From NCBI RefSeq assembly GCF_000317515.1, contig NC_019738.1, positions 2,630,001 through 2,694,000 of the forward strand: a stretch of DNA of 64,000 nucleotides, read 5' to 3'. Both the position numbers and the translations under genes were made by a program. How positions within the stretch are numbered: position 1 is the first letter of the stretch; each line of letters starts with the position of its first letter. Of the stretch, positions 46,456-54,021 are shown piece after piece. The notes beneath the pieces were generated by a model, which saw only the letters and a list, made by a program, of their open reading frames with translations, had not been told where the DNA came from and did not search any database. The DNA comes from Allocoleopsis franciscana PCC 7113. Its GTDB lineage: Bacteria; Cyanobacteriota; Cyanobacteriia; Cyanobacteriales; Coleofasciculaceae.

Positions 46456-46506
46456 GAAGTATGAACTGTCATACTTCATACTTCATACTTAATACTTCAT
46501 ACTTCA
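46456..46506 (+). repeat. Tandem CATACTT heptamers and hairpin between rbcL and rbcX
   Basis: GAAGTATGA (46456-46464) pairs perfectly with TCATACTTC (46469-46477) across a 4-base loop. From 46470 the sequence continues as about five near-perfect heptamers CATACTT/AATACTT. Such short tandem repeats are common in filamentous cyanobacteria and can shape processing or attenuation in the operon. Confidence 0.75.
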
Positions 46507-46524
46507 AAAGGCTGGGGTCAGAAG

Positions 46525-46914
46525 ATGGATTTAAAGCGAGTTGCCAAAGACGCTGCTAAGACGTTGAGCAGCTATATGACCTATCAAGCACTGCGGGTCG
46601 TCATGGAGCAATTAAGTGAAACTGACCCACCTCAGTCACTTTGGCTGCATGGCTTCTCCTCTAAGATTAGTGTCCAAGATGGAGAAGCTTTCATCCGGGC
46701 ATTACTTCAGGAAAAGCAAGATCTGGCGTTTCGGATCATGACCGTGCGGCAGCACTTGGCGGAGGAAGTGGCAGACTACTTACCAGAAATGGTGCGTGCT
46801 GCCATCCAGCAGTCAAATATGGAACATCGGCGTCAGCATCTAGAGCGGATTACGCAACTCACCGTTTCTGAACCCCCGTCCAGTTCCGAACAGCCAACGG
46901 ACTCGGAAAGTTAA
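46525..46914 (+). CDS. rbcX: Rubisco assembly chaperone RbcX
   Basis: A 129-residue helical protein: MDLKRVAKDAAKTLSSYMTYQALRVVMEQLSETDPPQSLWLHGFSS, then LQEKQDLAFRIMTVRQHLAEEVADYLPEMV, with a variable Ser/Pro-rich tail. RbcX forms a dimer that clamps the C-terminal tail of RbcL and helps RbcL8 assembly before RbcS binds. Its position between rbcL and rbcS is the classical cyanobacterial order. Confidence 0.95.
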   Translation: MDLKRVAKDAAKTLSSYMTYQALRVVMEQLSETDPPQSLWLHGFSSKISVQDGEAFIRALLQEKQDLAFRIMTVRQHLAEEVADYLPEMVRAAIQQSNMEHRRQHLERITQLTVSEPPSSSEQPTDSES

Positions 46915-46988
46915 TTGAGGTGACCAAAATTGGCGTAGTTGTCTGGTCACCTGTTGCACACTCCTAATTCAAAAAACACACCTAACCC

Positions 46989-47333
46989 ATGCAAACTTTA
47001 CCGAAAGAGCGTCGTTTTGAAACCCTTTCCTACTTGCCCCCGCTGACTGATTCTCAAATTGTCAAGCAAGTTCAATACATTTTGGATCAAGGGTATATCC
47101 CCGCTGTAGAATTCAGCGACAATTCAGAACCAGAGCATCACTACTGGACATTGTGGAAGTTACCCCTTTTCAAAGCTCGCAGCACTCAAGAAGTGATGGC
47201 TGAAGTGGATGCTTGCCGTTCTGACTATCGCGACTCTTACATCCGTGTGGTGGGTTTTGATAATGTGAAGCAGTGCCAAGTGCTGAGCTTCATCATTCAC
47301 AAGCCCAATACCAATGCTCGTGGTCGCTTCTAA
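46989..47333 (+). CDS. rbcS: Ribulose bisphosphate carboxylase small subunit
   Basis: A 114-residue form IB small subunit starting [21 protein letters not shown], with [27 protein letters not shown] and [23 protein letters not shown]. It completes the L8S8 enzyme. It is the last gene of the operon; a terminator hairpin follows after about 40 bases. Confidence 0.97.
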   Translation: MQTLPKERRFETLSYLPPLTDSQIVKQVQYILDQGYIPAVEFSDNSEPEHHYWTLWKLPLFKARSTQEVMAEVDACRSDYRDSYIRVVGFDNVKQCQVLSFIIHKPNTNARGRF

Positions 47334-47367
47334 GAGACTTCTAGCTAGAGTAGTCTGAGGTAAAAAT

Positions 47368-47405
47368 AAGAGGAGAGGTGGTGTAGAGCTACCTCTTCTT
47401 TTTTT
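47368..47405 (+). terminator. Terminator of the rbc operon
   Basis: AGAGGT (about 47374-47379) pairs with ACCTCT (47391-47396), with extra pairing outside (GAGGAG against CTTC), followed by a run of seven T ending at 47405. Confidence 0.7.
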
Positions 47406-47437
47406 AGAGCTTTTGACACTCTCGCCTGAGTCTAAAA

Positions 47438-47545
47438 ATATAGCAGTTGCCATAGAGGTTAGGGCAGCTTTAAGGGCTGAAACGACCACATACCAAGAAT
47501 AAACATAAGAGGCTTTTGCCTTCTGCCTTCTGCCTTTTGCTATAT
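47438..47545. repeat. Dispersed repeat with TATAGC/GCTATA ends, copy 2
   Basis: This 108-base element begins ATATAGC and ends GCTATAT. It matches 23980-24079 in ordered blocks (GCCAT, CAG, GGCTG, AACGACCAC, TACCA, CTTCTGCC tandem units). It sits between the rbc terminator and the restriction-modification gene. Confidence 0.5.
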
Positions 47546-47593
47546 AAGAAGGAGATTGAGACACGGCTTCTATAAACGCTTTCCTTAACCCCT

Positions 47594-50500
47594 ATGGTGA
47601 CGCAACAAGCTAACGCTCTTTTTCATCGCAAAACCCTCAACAAAGCACTGCGGGCGTTTACGTTTCCACCCGACTTGGCAGTACGTCACCAGAAAATTCA
47701 ACCGTGGATTGCCACCCTCAAAACGGGCACTCTGAATCAAGTTAAAGAAGTGTCCCTGCATGGAGATTTTCTTAAGGATACATTTCAAGAAATCTTGGGT
47801 TATCGGTCAGTGATTCAGGGTGGGGGGAAGTCTTGGGAACTTCACGCCGAGCAAGCGATATCTGATGGTGGAGGTTCTGCTGATGGCGCTTTGGGCTTTT
47901 TTACGGCTGTTGAGGGTAAGAAGGGTAAAGTTAAGCTCCAGGGACGGGTAGTTGCTCCGATTGAACTCAAAGGAGCTAAGGATGATTTGGATAGACCTGC
48001 ACCAGGACGTAAAGAATCAGCCGTTGAGCAAGGCTGGCGTTATGCCAACTACACCCCCGATTGTCGCTGGGTGATTGTTTCTAATTATCGAGAACTGCGA
48101 CTGTATCAAACCAGTAAGACTCCAGCCTACTACGAGCGGTTTTTGCTGACAGAATTGGCAGACATCGAAGCGTTTAAGCGGTTCTACTTTCTGTTGTGCC
48201 GTGACAACTTTCTCCCCAAAACACCGCAAGAGCTTTCAGCCACTGACCAATTATTAGCAGCGTCAAATGAGGCTCAAGAGGAGATTACCAAGCAACTTTA
48301 TTCCGAGTATAAAGATGTCCGTCTTAGCTTGGTTAAGCATTTTCGCTTCACTGGTTCAAAAGATATTCCCGATCGAGATCGAACTTTAATTGAAAAAGCT
48401 CAAAAAACCTTAGACCGATTGTTATTCGTTGCCTTCTGTGAGGATAGAGGTTTACTCCCACCTAAAACCATTGCTCAGGCTCACGACTACAAAGACCCTT
48501 ACAATCCTAGACCGATTTGGGATAACTATAAAGCCGTATTTCGTTGGGTGGATAAGGGAAATGATAACCCGCCAATTCCTGGATATAATGGGGGTATTTT
48601 TCAAATTGACCCACTTTTAGATGAACAGTTAACTGTTCCCGACCCGATATGTTCTCAGCTTAAGCAGTTAACGCGATTTGATTTTGATACAGAGGTTTCT
48701 GTCGATATTCTGGGTCGCATCTTTGAGCAATCCGTTACCGATTTGGAAGAGTTGAAGGCAGAAGCTACAGGTCAGGACTATAACAAGAAAAAGGGAAAAC
48801 GGAAAACTCAAGGGGTGTTTTATACCCCAGCGTTTATTACTCAGTACATTGTCGAGGTAGCGCTGGGTGGGTATCTCAAACAGCGAGAACAGGAAATCCG
48901 CGATCGCCCCTTGGGCGGTGCCAAAGGCAATCGCTTCCAATTAGAGCAGATTCCTAAAAAGAATACCAAGCAGCGACGGGAAACGGAAATTAAGCTTTGG
49001 GAAACATACCGAGATGAGGTACTTAGGAAAACACGAGTGATTGACCCCGCTTGCGGTTCAGGAGCGTTTTTAATCGCAGCCTTTGATTATTTGATGCGAG
49101 AATATGAACGGGTGAATCAGGCTATAGCTGCACTGGAACTTCAGGGAGATAGCAGTGCTGAATTCGTGGGTCAGCGAAGTTTGTTTGATTTAAACAAAAC
49201 CATTCTCAACAGCAATTTGTATGGTGTTGATTTATCGCCTGAGTCGGTAGAAATTACCAAGCTTTCCTTATGGCTAAAAACGGCTGAAGCGGGTCAAACT
49301 TTAACTTACTTGGATGACAATATTAAGGTGGGCAACTCAATTGTGGATGACCCATCTATGGCAGAGAGCGCCTTTAACTGGTCAACTGAGTTTGCAGATG
49401 TCTTTGTTACGGGTGGGTTTGATGTGGTGATTGGGAATCCACCTTATGTAAGGCAGGAATTGTTATCAGACATCAAACCTTATCTTAAGGCTCATTATGA
49501 ATCTTATGACAGTGTTGCTGACCTGTACATTTACTTCTATGAAAAAGGAATAAAGATTCTCAAAACAGGTGGGGTACTTTCTTATATTGTGACGAATAAG
49601 TGGTTAAGGGCTGGCTATGGTGAACCGCTACGTCAGTTCTTTTCCCAAAACACTGTGTTTGAGCAAATTATTGATTTTGGACACACCCCAATTTTTGAGG
49701 ATGCTGATACATTTCCCTGTATTGTTGCAGTGCAGAAGCCAGTTAAGCCTGTAGCATCTGAGACACAGGAAGTAGTCAAGCCAAAACCTCAGTCACCCGT
49801 GTTAATTTGTCCAGTTCCAAGAGAAAAATTATCTGATATCAATCTAATTCAATATGTTCAACAAGAAGGCTATAGCATTCCTTGGTCACGTTTTACGGAT
49901 GAGGCTTGGAGTCTGGAACCGCCTGCTGTTGATGAGTTGATGCAGAAGATTAGGAATGTGGGAGTACCGCTCAAGGATTTTGCTGGAGTGAAGCCTTGTT
50001 ATGGAATAAAAACAGGATTAAACGAAGCGTTTTTAATTGACAATAAAACTCGAAATTATCTAATTCAAGCCGATCCCAAAGCAACTCAAGTTATTAAACC
50101 TTATCTCCGAGGTCAGGATATTAAGCGTTGGGTTCCTGATTGGGGTGGTTTGTGGATTATACTGCTGAAATCTAGTAGTAATTATGAATGGTCTTGGAGC
50201 CAAGCTGAAACTATAGATACAGCAGAAGAAGTGTTTAAAAATACCTTTCCCTCCCTACATCAACACCTGAAGCCTTTTGAGGAGAAACTGCGTCAGCGTT
50301 CTGACCAAGGAAAATATTGGTGGGAACTTCGTTCGTGTGCCTACTACTCAGTTTTTGAACAGCCTAAGATTATCACTCAAGATTTGGCGACTTACTCCTG
50401 GTTTTGCTTTGATGATTCTGGATTCTATCCAGTTAATACTTGTTACATCTGGTCAACATCAGACCTTTATGTGCTTGGATGGCTTTGCTCTCCGATAACG

Positions 50501-51001
50501 TGGTGGATTTGTCATCGGACTTTGCAGCATGGAATTAATGACACACTGCGTATGTTCAGAGAACAGGTAGAAGTTTTACCCATTGCCCCACCCACAGATG
50601 AAATCCGCGCCGAAATAGAATTCATAGTTAGTCGCTTAATTGAAATCACAAAAGCCAACCAAGAAGCTGATAGAGAGGTACTAGACTGGTTACTGGTTGA
50701 ACAGGGAATTGAGAAACCAGGACAGAAACTTAATGACTTTGCCAGCCTTGATGCTGATGCTTTTGTGCAGGAAGTTAAGAAGCGAAAACCAAAATCATCC
50801 GGTGGAATGATGCCTGCTGTACTTAAAAGTGTTCGTCAAGTTTACAGCGATTATGCCCCAGAAATTCAAGCCCGTAAAACTGAAGCTTTGACTTTAGAAC
50901 ATCGTCTTTCTGATTTGGTGAATCAAGCTTATGGACTAACACCCGAAGAAATTGACTTAATGTGGAAGACAGCACCCCCACGAATGCCGATCAGGAGGTA
51001 A
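47594..51001 (+). CDS. Type IIG restriction-modification enzyme (Eco57I-like methylase with fused nuclease)
   Basis: A 1135-residue single-chain restriction-modification protein. A candidate PD-(D/E)xK nuclease lies near the N-terminus: Asp in GSADGALGFF (near 96), then PIELKGAKDD (Glu-x-Lys, near 121). A helical linker leads to the methylase: FYTPAFITQYIVEVALGGYL (near 410), SAM-binding motif I DPACGSGAFLIAAFDYLM (near 483), and catalytic motif IV VVIGNPPYVRQE (near 612), typical of adenine-N6 methylases. A target-recognition region follows (about 800-1000; IKPYLRGQDIKRWVPDWGGLWII) and a helical tail. No separate specificity or nuclease gene is adjacent. It lies between rbcS and rca, an accessory gene in the Rubisco neighbourhood. 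Confidence 0.88.
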   Translation: MVTQQANALFHRKTLNKALRAFTFPPDLAVRHQKIQPWIATLKTGTLNQVKEVSLHGDFLKDTFQEILGYRSVIQGGGKSWELHAEQAISDGGGSADGALGFFTAVEGKKGKVKLQGRVVAPIELKGAKDDLDRPAPGRKESAVEQGWRYANYTPDCRWVIVSNYRELRLYQTSKTPAYYERFLLTELADIEAFKRFYFLLCRDNFLPKTPQELSATDQLLAASNEAQEEITKQLYSEYKDVRLSLVKHFRFTGSKDIPDRDRTLIEKAQKTLDRLLFVAFCEDRGLLPPKTIAQAHDYKDPYNPRPIWDNYKAVFRWVDKGNDNPPIPGYNGGIFQIDPLLDEQLTVPDPICSQLKQLTRFDFDTEVSVDILGRIFEQSVTDLEELKAEATGQDYNKKKGKRKTQGVFYTPAFITQYIVEVALGGYLKQREQEIRDRPLGGAKGNRFQLEQIPKKNTKQRRETEIKLWETYRDEVLRKTRVIDPACGSGAFLIAAFDYLMREYERVNQAIAALELQGDSSAEFVGQRSLFDLNKTILNSNLYGVDLSPESVEITKLSLWLKTAEAGQTLTYLDDNIKVGNSIVDDPSMAESAFNWSTEFADVFVTGGFDVVIGNPPYVRQELLSDIKPYLKAHYESYDSVADLYIYFYEKGIKILKTGGVLSYIVTNKWLRAGYGEPLRQFFSQNTVFEQIIDFGHTPIFEDADTFPCIVAVQKPVKPVASETQEVVKPKPQSPVLICPVPREKLSDINLIQYVQQEGYSIPWSRFTDEAWSLEPPAVDELMQKIRNVGVPLKDFAGVKPCYGIKTGLNEAFLIDNKTRNYLIQADPKATQVIKPYLRGQDIKRWVPDWGGLWIILLKSSSNYEWSWSQAETIDTAEEVFKNTFPSLHQHLKPFEEKLRQRSDQGKYWWELRSCAYYSVFEQPKIITQDLATYSWFCFDDSGFYPVNTCYIWSTSDLYVLGWLCSPITWWICHRTLQHGINDTLRMFREQVEVLPIAPPTDEIRAEIEFIVSRLIEITKANQEADREVLDWLLVEQGIEKPGQKLNDFASLDADAFVQEVKKRKPKSSGGMMPAVLKSVRQVYSDYAPEIQARKTEALTLEHRLSDLVNQAYGLTPEEIDLMWKTAPPRMPIRR

Positions 51002-51193
51002 TATAGCGATTCTCAGTTGTGTGCTGTACAGTTTTAACCTCTCTCCAAACCTCTCTCCTACAAGGAGAGAGGCTTTGAAATTAGCACCCCTCAAACCGTC
51101 TCACGGCTCTATTTTGTTATAGAATCTTAACAATAAGCATTTCAAGGATTGCTTTTCCTGGCACTACCAAACTCAGCCGCAGAAAATAGACCG
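51002..51193. repeat. Palindromic interspersed repeat before rca
   Basis: CCTCTCTCCT and AGGAGAGAGG (about 51052-51074) form a 10-bp perfect stem with a 3-base loop. Very similar CTCTCC-rich text recurs near 52580-52745, so this is a family of intergenic repeats. It may also terminate the upstream restriction-modification transcript. Confidence 0.5.
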
Positions 51194-52507
51194 ATGAGCT
51201 ACTACATTTCTCCCCGCTTTTTAAACAAACTTTCCGTTCACATCACCAAAAATTATCTCGACCTCCCAGGAGTGCGCGTTCCTTTAATTCTCGGCATTCA
51301 TGGACGCAAGGGAGAGGGAAAATCCTTTCAATGCGAGTTAGTCTTTGAGCGAATGGGAGTTGAAGCCGTCCACATGTCGGCGGGTGAATTAGAAAGCCCG
51401 GATGCTGGTGATCCAGCACGTTTAATCCGCCTGCGCTATCGAGAAGCGGCTGAACTCATCCGGGTACGCGGCAAAATGGCTGTCCTGATGATCAACGACT
51501 TAGATGCAGGTGCAGGGCGCTTCGATCAAGGGACTCAATATACAGTCAATACCCAGTTGGTAAACGGCACATTAATGAATATTGCCGATAATCCTACTGA
51601 TGTGCAACTTCCTGGAAGTTACGATTCAACGCCACTTCATAGGGTGCCAATTCTGGTTACAGGAAATGACTTTTCTACTCTATATGCGCCCTTAATCCGA
51701 GATGGTCGGATGGAGAAGTTTTACTGGGAACCCGATCGCGAAGACAGAATTGGTATTGTTAGTGGTATCTTTTCGGAAGATGGGCTACCTCGTCAGCAGA
51801 TTGAACAACTTGTTGATACCTTTCCAGGTCAACCTATTGACTTTTTTAGTGCGTTGCGATCGCGTATTTACGATGAACAAATCCTGCAATTCATCCAAAA
51901 AATTGGGTTTGAGCGCATTTCCTCCCGAATCGTGAATAGTGCTGAAGAAGCACCAAAATTTCCCAAACCAAATTTTAATCTGTCTCGCTTAATTGAATTT
52001 GGGAACCTCTTGAGGGGTGAACAGAAGCAGGTAGAAAACATGGGGCTGGTAAGGGAATATAATCAAGCTCTATCTTCACAGCAGAAAAATCAACAATCTC
52101 AAGATATATCTCGTCCAGATAATCGGCAACTGGAAAACTCACAAACAGATACTAGAAATGAGTTAGTCAATCAGCCAATCAGCGCCAACGGTTCCAACGG
52201 ATTAAACAGTTCCAGAACACCCAGCAAACCCGTACCGAATGGGCCATTAGATTTAGAAACTCAGGAGCAAATTCGTGAGCTTTTGGCTCAAGGATATCGC
52301 CTAAGTATCGAACATGGCAATGAGCGTCGAGTCCGTAGTAATGCATGGCAAAGTGGTATCTCATTCCAGGGAGATGAAGCATCGCAAATAATCATTGACT
52401 TGGCAGAACTCCTAGCTGAGCATAACGGCGAGTATGTACGATTAATTGGCTTCGATCCTAAAGCCAAACGACGAGTTTTGGAAAAGATTGTTCAGCGACC
52501 AAACTGA
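51194..52507 (+). CDS. rca: Rubisco activase with RbcS-like (SSUL) domain
   Basis: A 437-residue protein. The AAA+ core (about 1-290) carries Walker A in GIHGRKGEGKSFQ (35-47), Walker B in MAVLMINDLDAG (near 107), and conserved LVTGNDFSTLYAPLIRDGRMEKFYW. A Gln/Ser/Asn-rich linker (about 290-350) leads to an SSUL domain (352-437; ETQEQIRELLAQGYRLSIEHGNERRVRSNAWQSG) that mimics RbcS and recruits the activase to Rubisco and carboxysomes. It removes inhibitory sugar phosphates from Rubisco. The ATG at 51194 is chosen over an upstream TTG because the family begins MSYYISPRFL. Confidence 0.93.
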   Translation: MSYYISPRFLNKLSVHITKNYLDLPGVRVPLILGIHGRKGEGKSFQCELVFERMGVEAVHMSAGELESPDAGDPARLIRLRYREAAELIRVRGKMAVLMINDLDAGAGRFDQGTQYTVNTQLVNGTLMNIADNPTDVQLPGSYDSTPLHRVPILVTGNDFSTLYAPLIRDGRMEKFYWEPDREDRIGIVSGIFSEDGLPRQQIEQLVDTFPGQPIDFFSALRSRIYDEQILQFIQKIGFERISSRIVNSAEEAPKFPKPNFNLSRLIEFGNLLRGEQKQVENMGLVREYNQALSSQQKNQQSQDISRPDNRQLENSQTDTRNELVNQPISANGSNGLNSSRTPSKPVPNGPLDLETQEQIRELLAQGYRLSIEHGNERRVRSNAWQSGISFQGDEASQIIIDLAELLAEHNGEYVRLIGFDPKAKRRVLEKIVQRPN

Positions 52508-52526
52508 TAGATACTTTTCCAGTAGG

Positions 52527-52545
52527 GGCACGATATTATCGTGCC
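52527..52545. repeat. 19-bp palindrome after rca
   Basis: GGCACGATA (52527-52535), a central T, and TATCGTGCC (52537-52545) form a perfect inverted repeat. It has the look of the abundant GGGGCACGA-type interspersed palindromes of cyanobacteria and may also end the rca transcript. Confidence 0.55.
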
Positions 52546-52771
52546 TTATCGGTATTAGACCTGTAAACCTATAAAGAACCCCTCCCCATCCCTCCCCGAA
52601 ACGGAGAGGGAGTAAGATTTATTCTGCCTCTCATCTCGGTTTTCCTACAAGGGAAGGGTGCTAATTTCAACGCCTCTTTCAGCTAAAAAAATTATCCGCT
52701 TCCCTCTCCTCTTACAAAAGGGTTAGGGAGAGGTTTGGAGAGAGGTTTTCCACCTCCCATGAAAAGTAAAA

Positions 52772-53302
52772 TTAGACAGGAATTTCGCTTTGCCTATCTA
52801 TCGCTACCGTTGACGGAGCATCAAAAACAACTTCAAATTCGGCAGCCGGCATAAATCGATTCAGGAGTCGTTTATGATTTTCTGCTTCACTGCGAAGGTA
52901 GAAACGTGCAACGACATAGCGCTGAGCGTTGGGTAGCAGTCGGACAATCACCCAAGGATAATGCTCTTGAAGCCAGAAGCGATCGCTCGAATTAGAGGTA
53001 GAATCAACTGATAGCTCTATTGTCTTGCTCGGTTGTATGATACGACCGCCTCCTCTGTAAGTGTCAACAATTGAGCGAATGTGAGACAAAAGCTGTTCAC
53101 GCTCTGGTGTGGCATCATGAGGAAGCAAGCTCCACTCACTCATCGGTGCTGCTAGCCAAGTCAGATTGTAAGAAATCGTGCCTTTGCACAGGTGCCATGA
53201 AAGACGGCGAGTTTGCTTACGGCATTGGTAACCCTCAGCTCTGAGAGCCATGACAATTTTGTCGCCTTCCAACTTGAGGCGAATCCATTCGGAATGTTTC
53301 AT
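52772..53302 (-). CDS. Protein of unknown function
   Basis: A soluble protein of about 176 residues from the ATG at 53302 (MKHSEWIRLKLEGDKIVMALRAEGYQCRKQTRRLSWHLC); GTAGGA lies about 11 bases before it. It is basic and rich in Trp/Arg, with short strand-like segments such as YPWVIVRLLPNAQRYVVARFYLRSEAENHKRLLNRFMP. It does not resemble a family I can name. It is divergent from the small XRE regulator gene, and the two could be related in function. Confidence 0.6.
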   Translation of the reverse strand: MKHSEWIRLKLEGDKIVMALRAEGYQCRKQTRRLSWHLCKGTISYNLTWLAAPMSEWSLLPHDATPEREQLLSHIRSIVDTYRGGGRIIQPSKTIELSVDSTSNSSDRFWLQEHYPWVIVRLLPNAQRYVVARFYLRSEAENHKRLLNRFMPAAEFEVVFDAPSTVAIDRQSEIPV

Positions 53303-53589
53303 ACTACAATTAGTCCTACTTTGATTAGGTAGGAAAGGCGATCGCATGGCTTGTGCAATTGACAGGCGATCGCCTAACCCTCGGAAAACTTATCAAACAG
53401 TACACGCAGGTAATTTTTGTTTGGGTATCACCTCCTTTGCTCAACAATGGAGATAGGTTAAGCTGTTTCAGCGCCAATGCGTCTTACACTGTCTTCAATT
53501 TCAATGAGACAGTATGCATAGACATGGCAGGGAGACGGAAAGTAATCCGACTTCCCTTTGAAGTTTCCTTTGTTGTTTGGTGGTCGGCA

Positions 53590-53608
53590 ATTCGACGATT
53601 CGTCGAAT
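53590..53608. promoter_or_regulatory. Palindromic operator-like site upstream of the XRE gene
   Basis: ATTCGACGA, a central T, and TCGTCGAAT form a perfect 19-bp palindrome, 12 bases before the ATG of the XRE-family gene. Small XRE regulators commonly bind such sites in their own promoter, so autoregulation is likely. A TATAAT (53617-53622) overlaps the start codon, so it cannot be the -10 box for a transcript starting before that ATG. Confidence 0.5.
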
Positions 53609-53620
53609 CAACTGGGTATA

Positions 53621-53866
53621 ATGGTAGAGGAAAAAAAATTAAATTTCAACCCCGATGTGCCAACTTTGAAGCAAGTCCGGGAACGGCTGGGGATGACACA
53701 AGAGGAGTTCGGACAGGCGTTAGGAATATCCGGCAACACAATTAGCCGCTATGAACGGGGAGTACATCAACGCATTAAATTTACGATCGCTCAGATGAAG
53801 CGATTGCAAGAGCTTCTGGAGAAAGCTGGACTGTCGATTAAAGATTTACCGGATGATGTCGAGTAA
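53621..53866 (+). CDS. XRE-family helix-turn-helix protein
   Basis: An 81-residue protein with a Cro/CI-type HTH (about 15-70): TLKQVRERLGMTQEEFGQALGISGNTISRYERGVHQRIKFTIAQMKRLQELLEKAGL. The ATG at 53621 is the best placed start; a GTG at 53657 just before the HTH is an alternative. It may be a stand-alone regulator or orphan antitoxin; no toxin gene is evident. An operator-like palindrome lies directly upstream. Confidence 0.8.
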   Translation: MVEEKKLNFNPDVPTLKQVRERLGMTQEEFGQALGISGNTISRYERGVHQRIKFTIAQMKRLQELLEKAGLSIKDLPDDVE

Positions 53867-53880
53867 AGGCGATCGCCGTC

Positions 53881-53950
53881 TAATATGTGGAGAGTTTGTA
53901 ATAAGGACTTTAGTCCTCTTATGAGAGGCGATCAAGCGCCCACTACGAAC
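53881..53950. repeat. 70-bp dispersed repeat, copy 2
   Basis: It aligns without gaps to 38561-38630 with about ten differences, keeping the palindrome AGGACTTTAGTCCT and the end ACTACGAAC. It lies 14 bases after the XRE gene stop. Confidence 0.65.
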
Positions 53951-54021
53951 AGATGCGATCGCGTTTCAGTCAATTTGTGCTGAGAGATGGGCGATCGCAC
54001 TGTGTCAGAACCCTGCGGGTA

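Noticed and set aside
46440-46510. Repeated heptamers considered as a CRISPR-like array
   Set aside because: Units are only 7 bp and directly adjacent with no spacers; no cas genes in the window.
53353-53745. 130-codon plus-strand frame overlapping the XRE gene
   Set aside because: It is in a different frame from the clear HTH protein, and its translation has no domain-like pattern.
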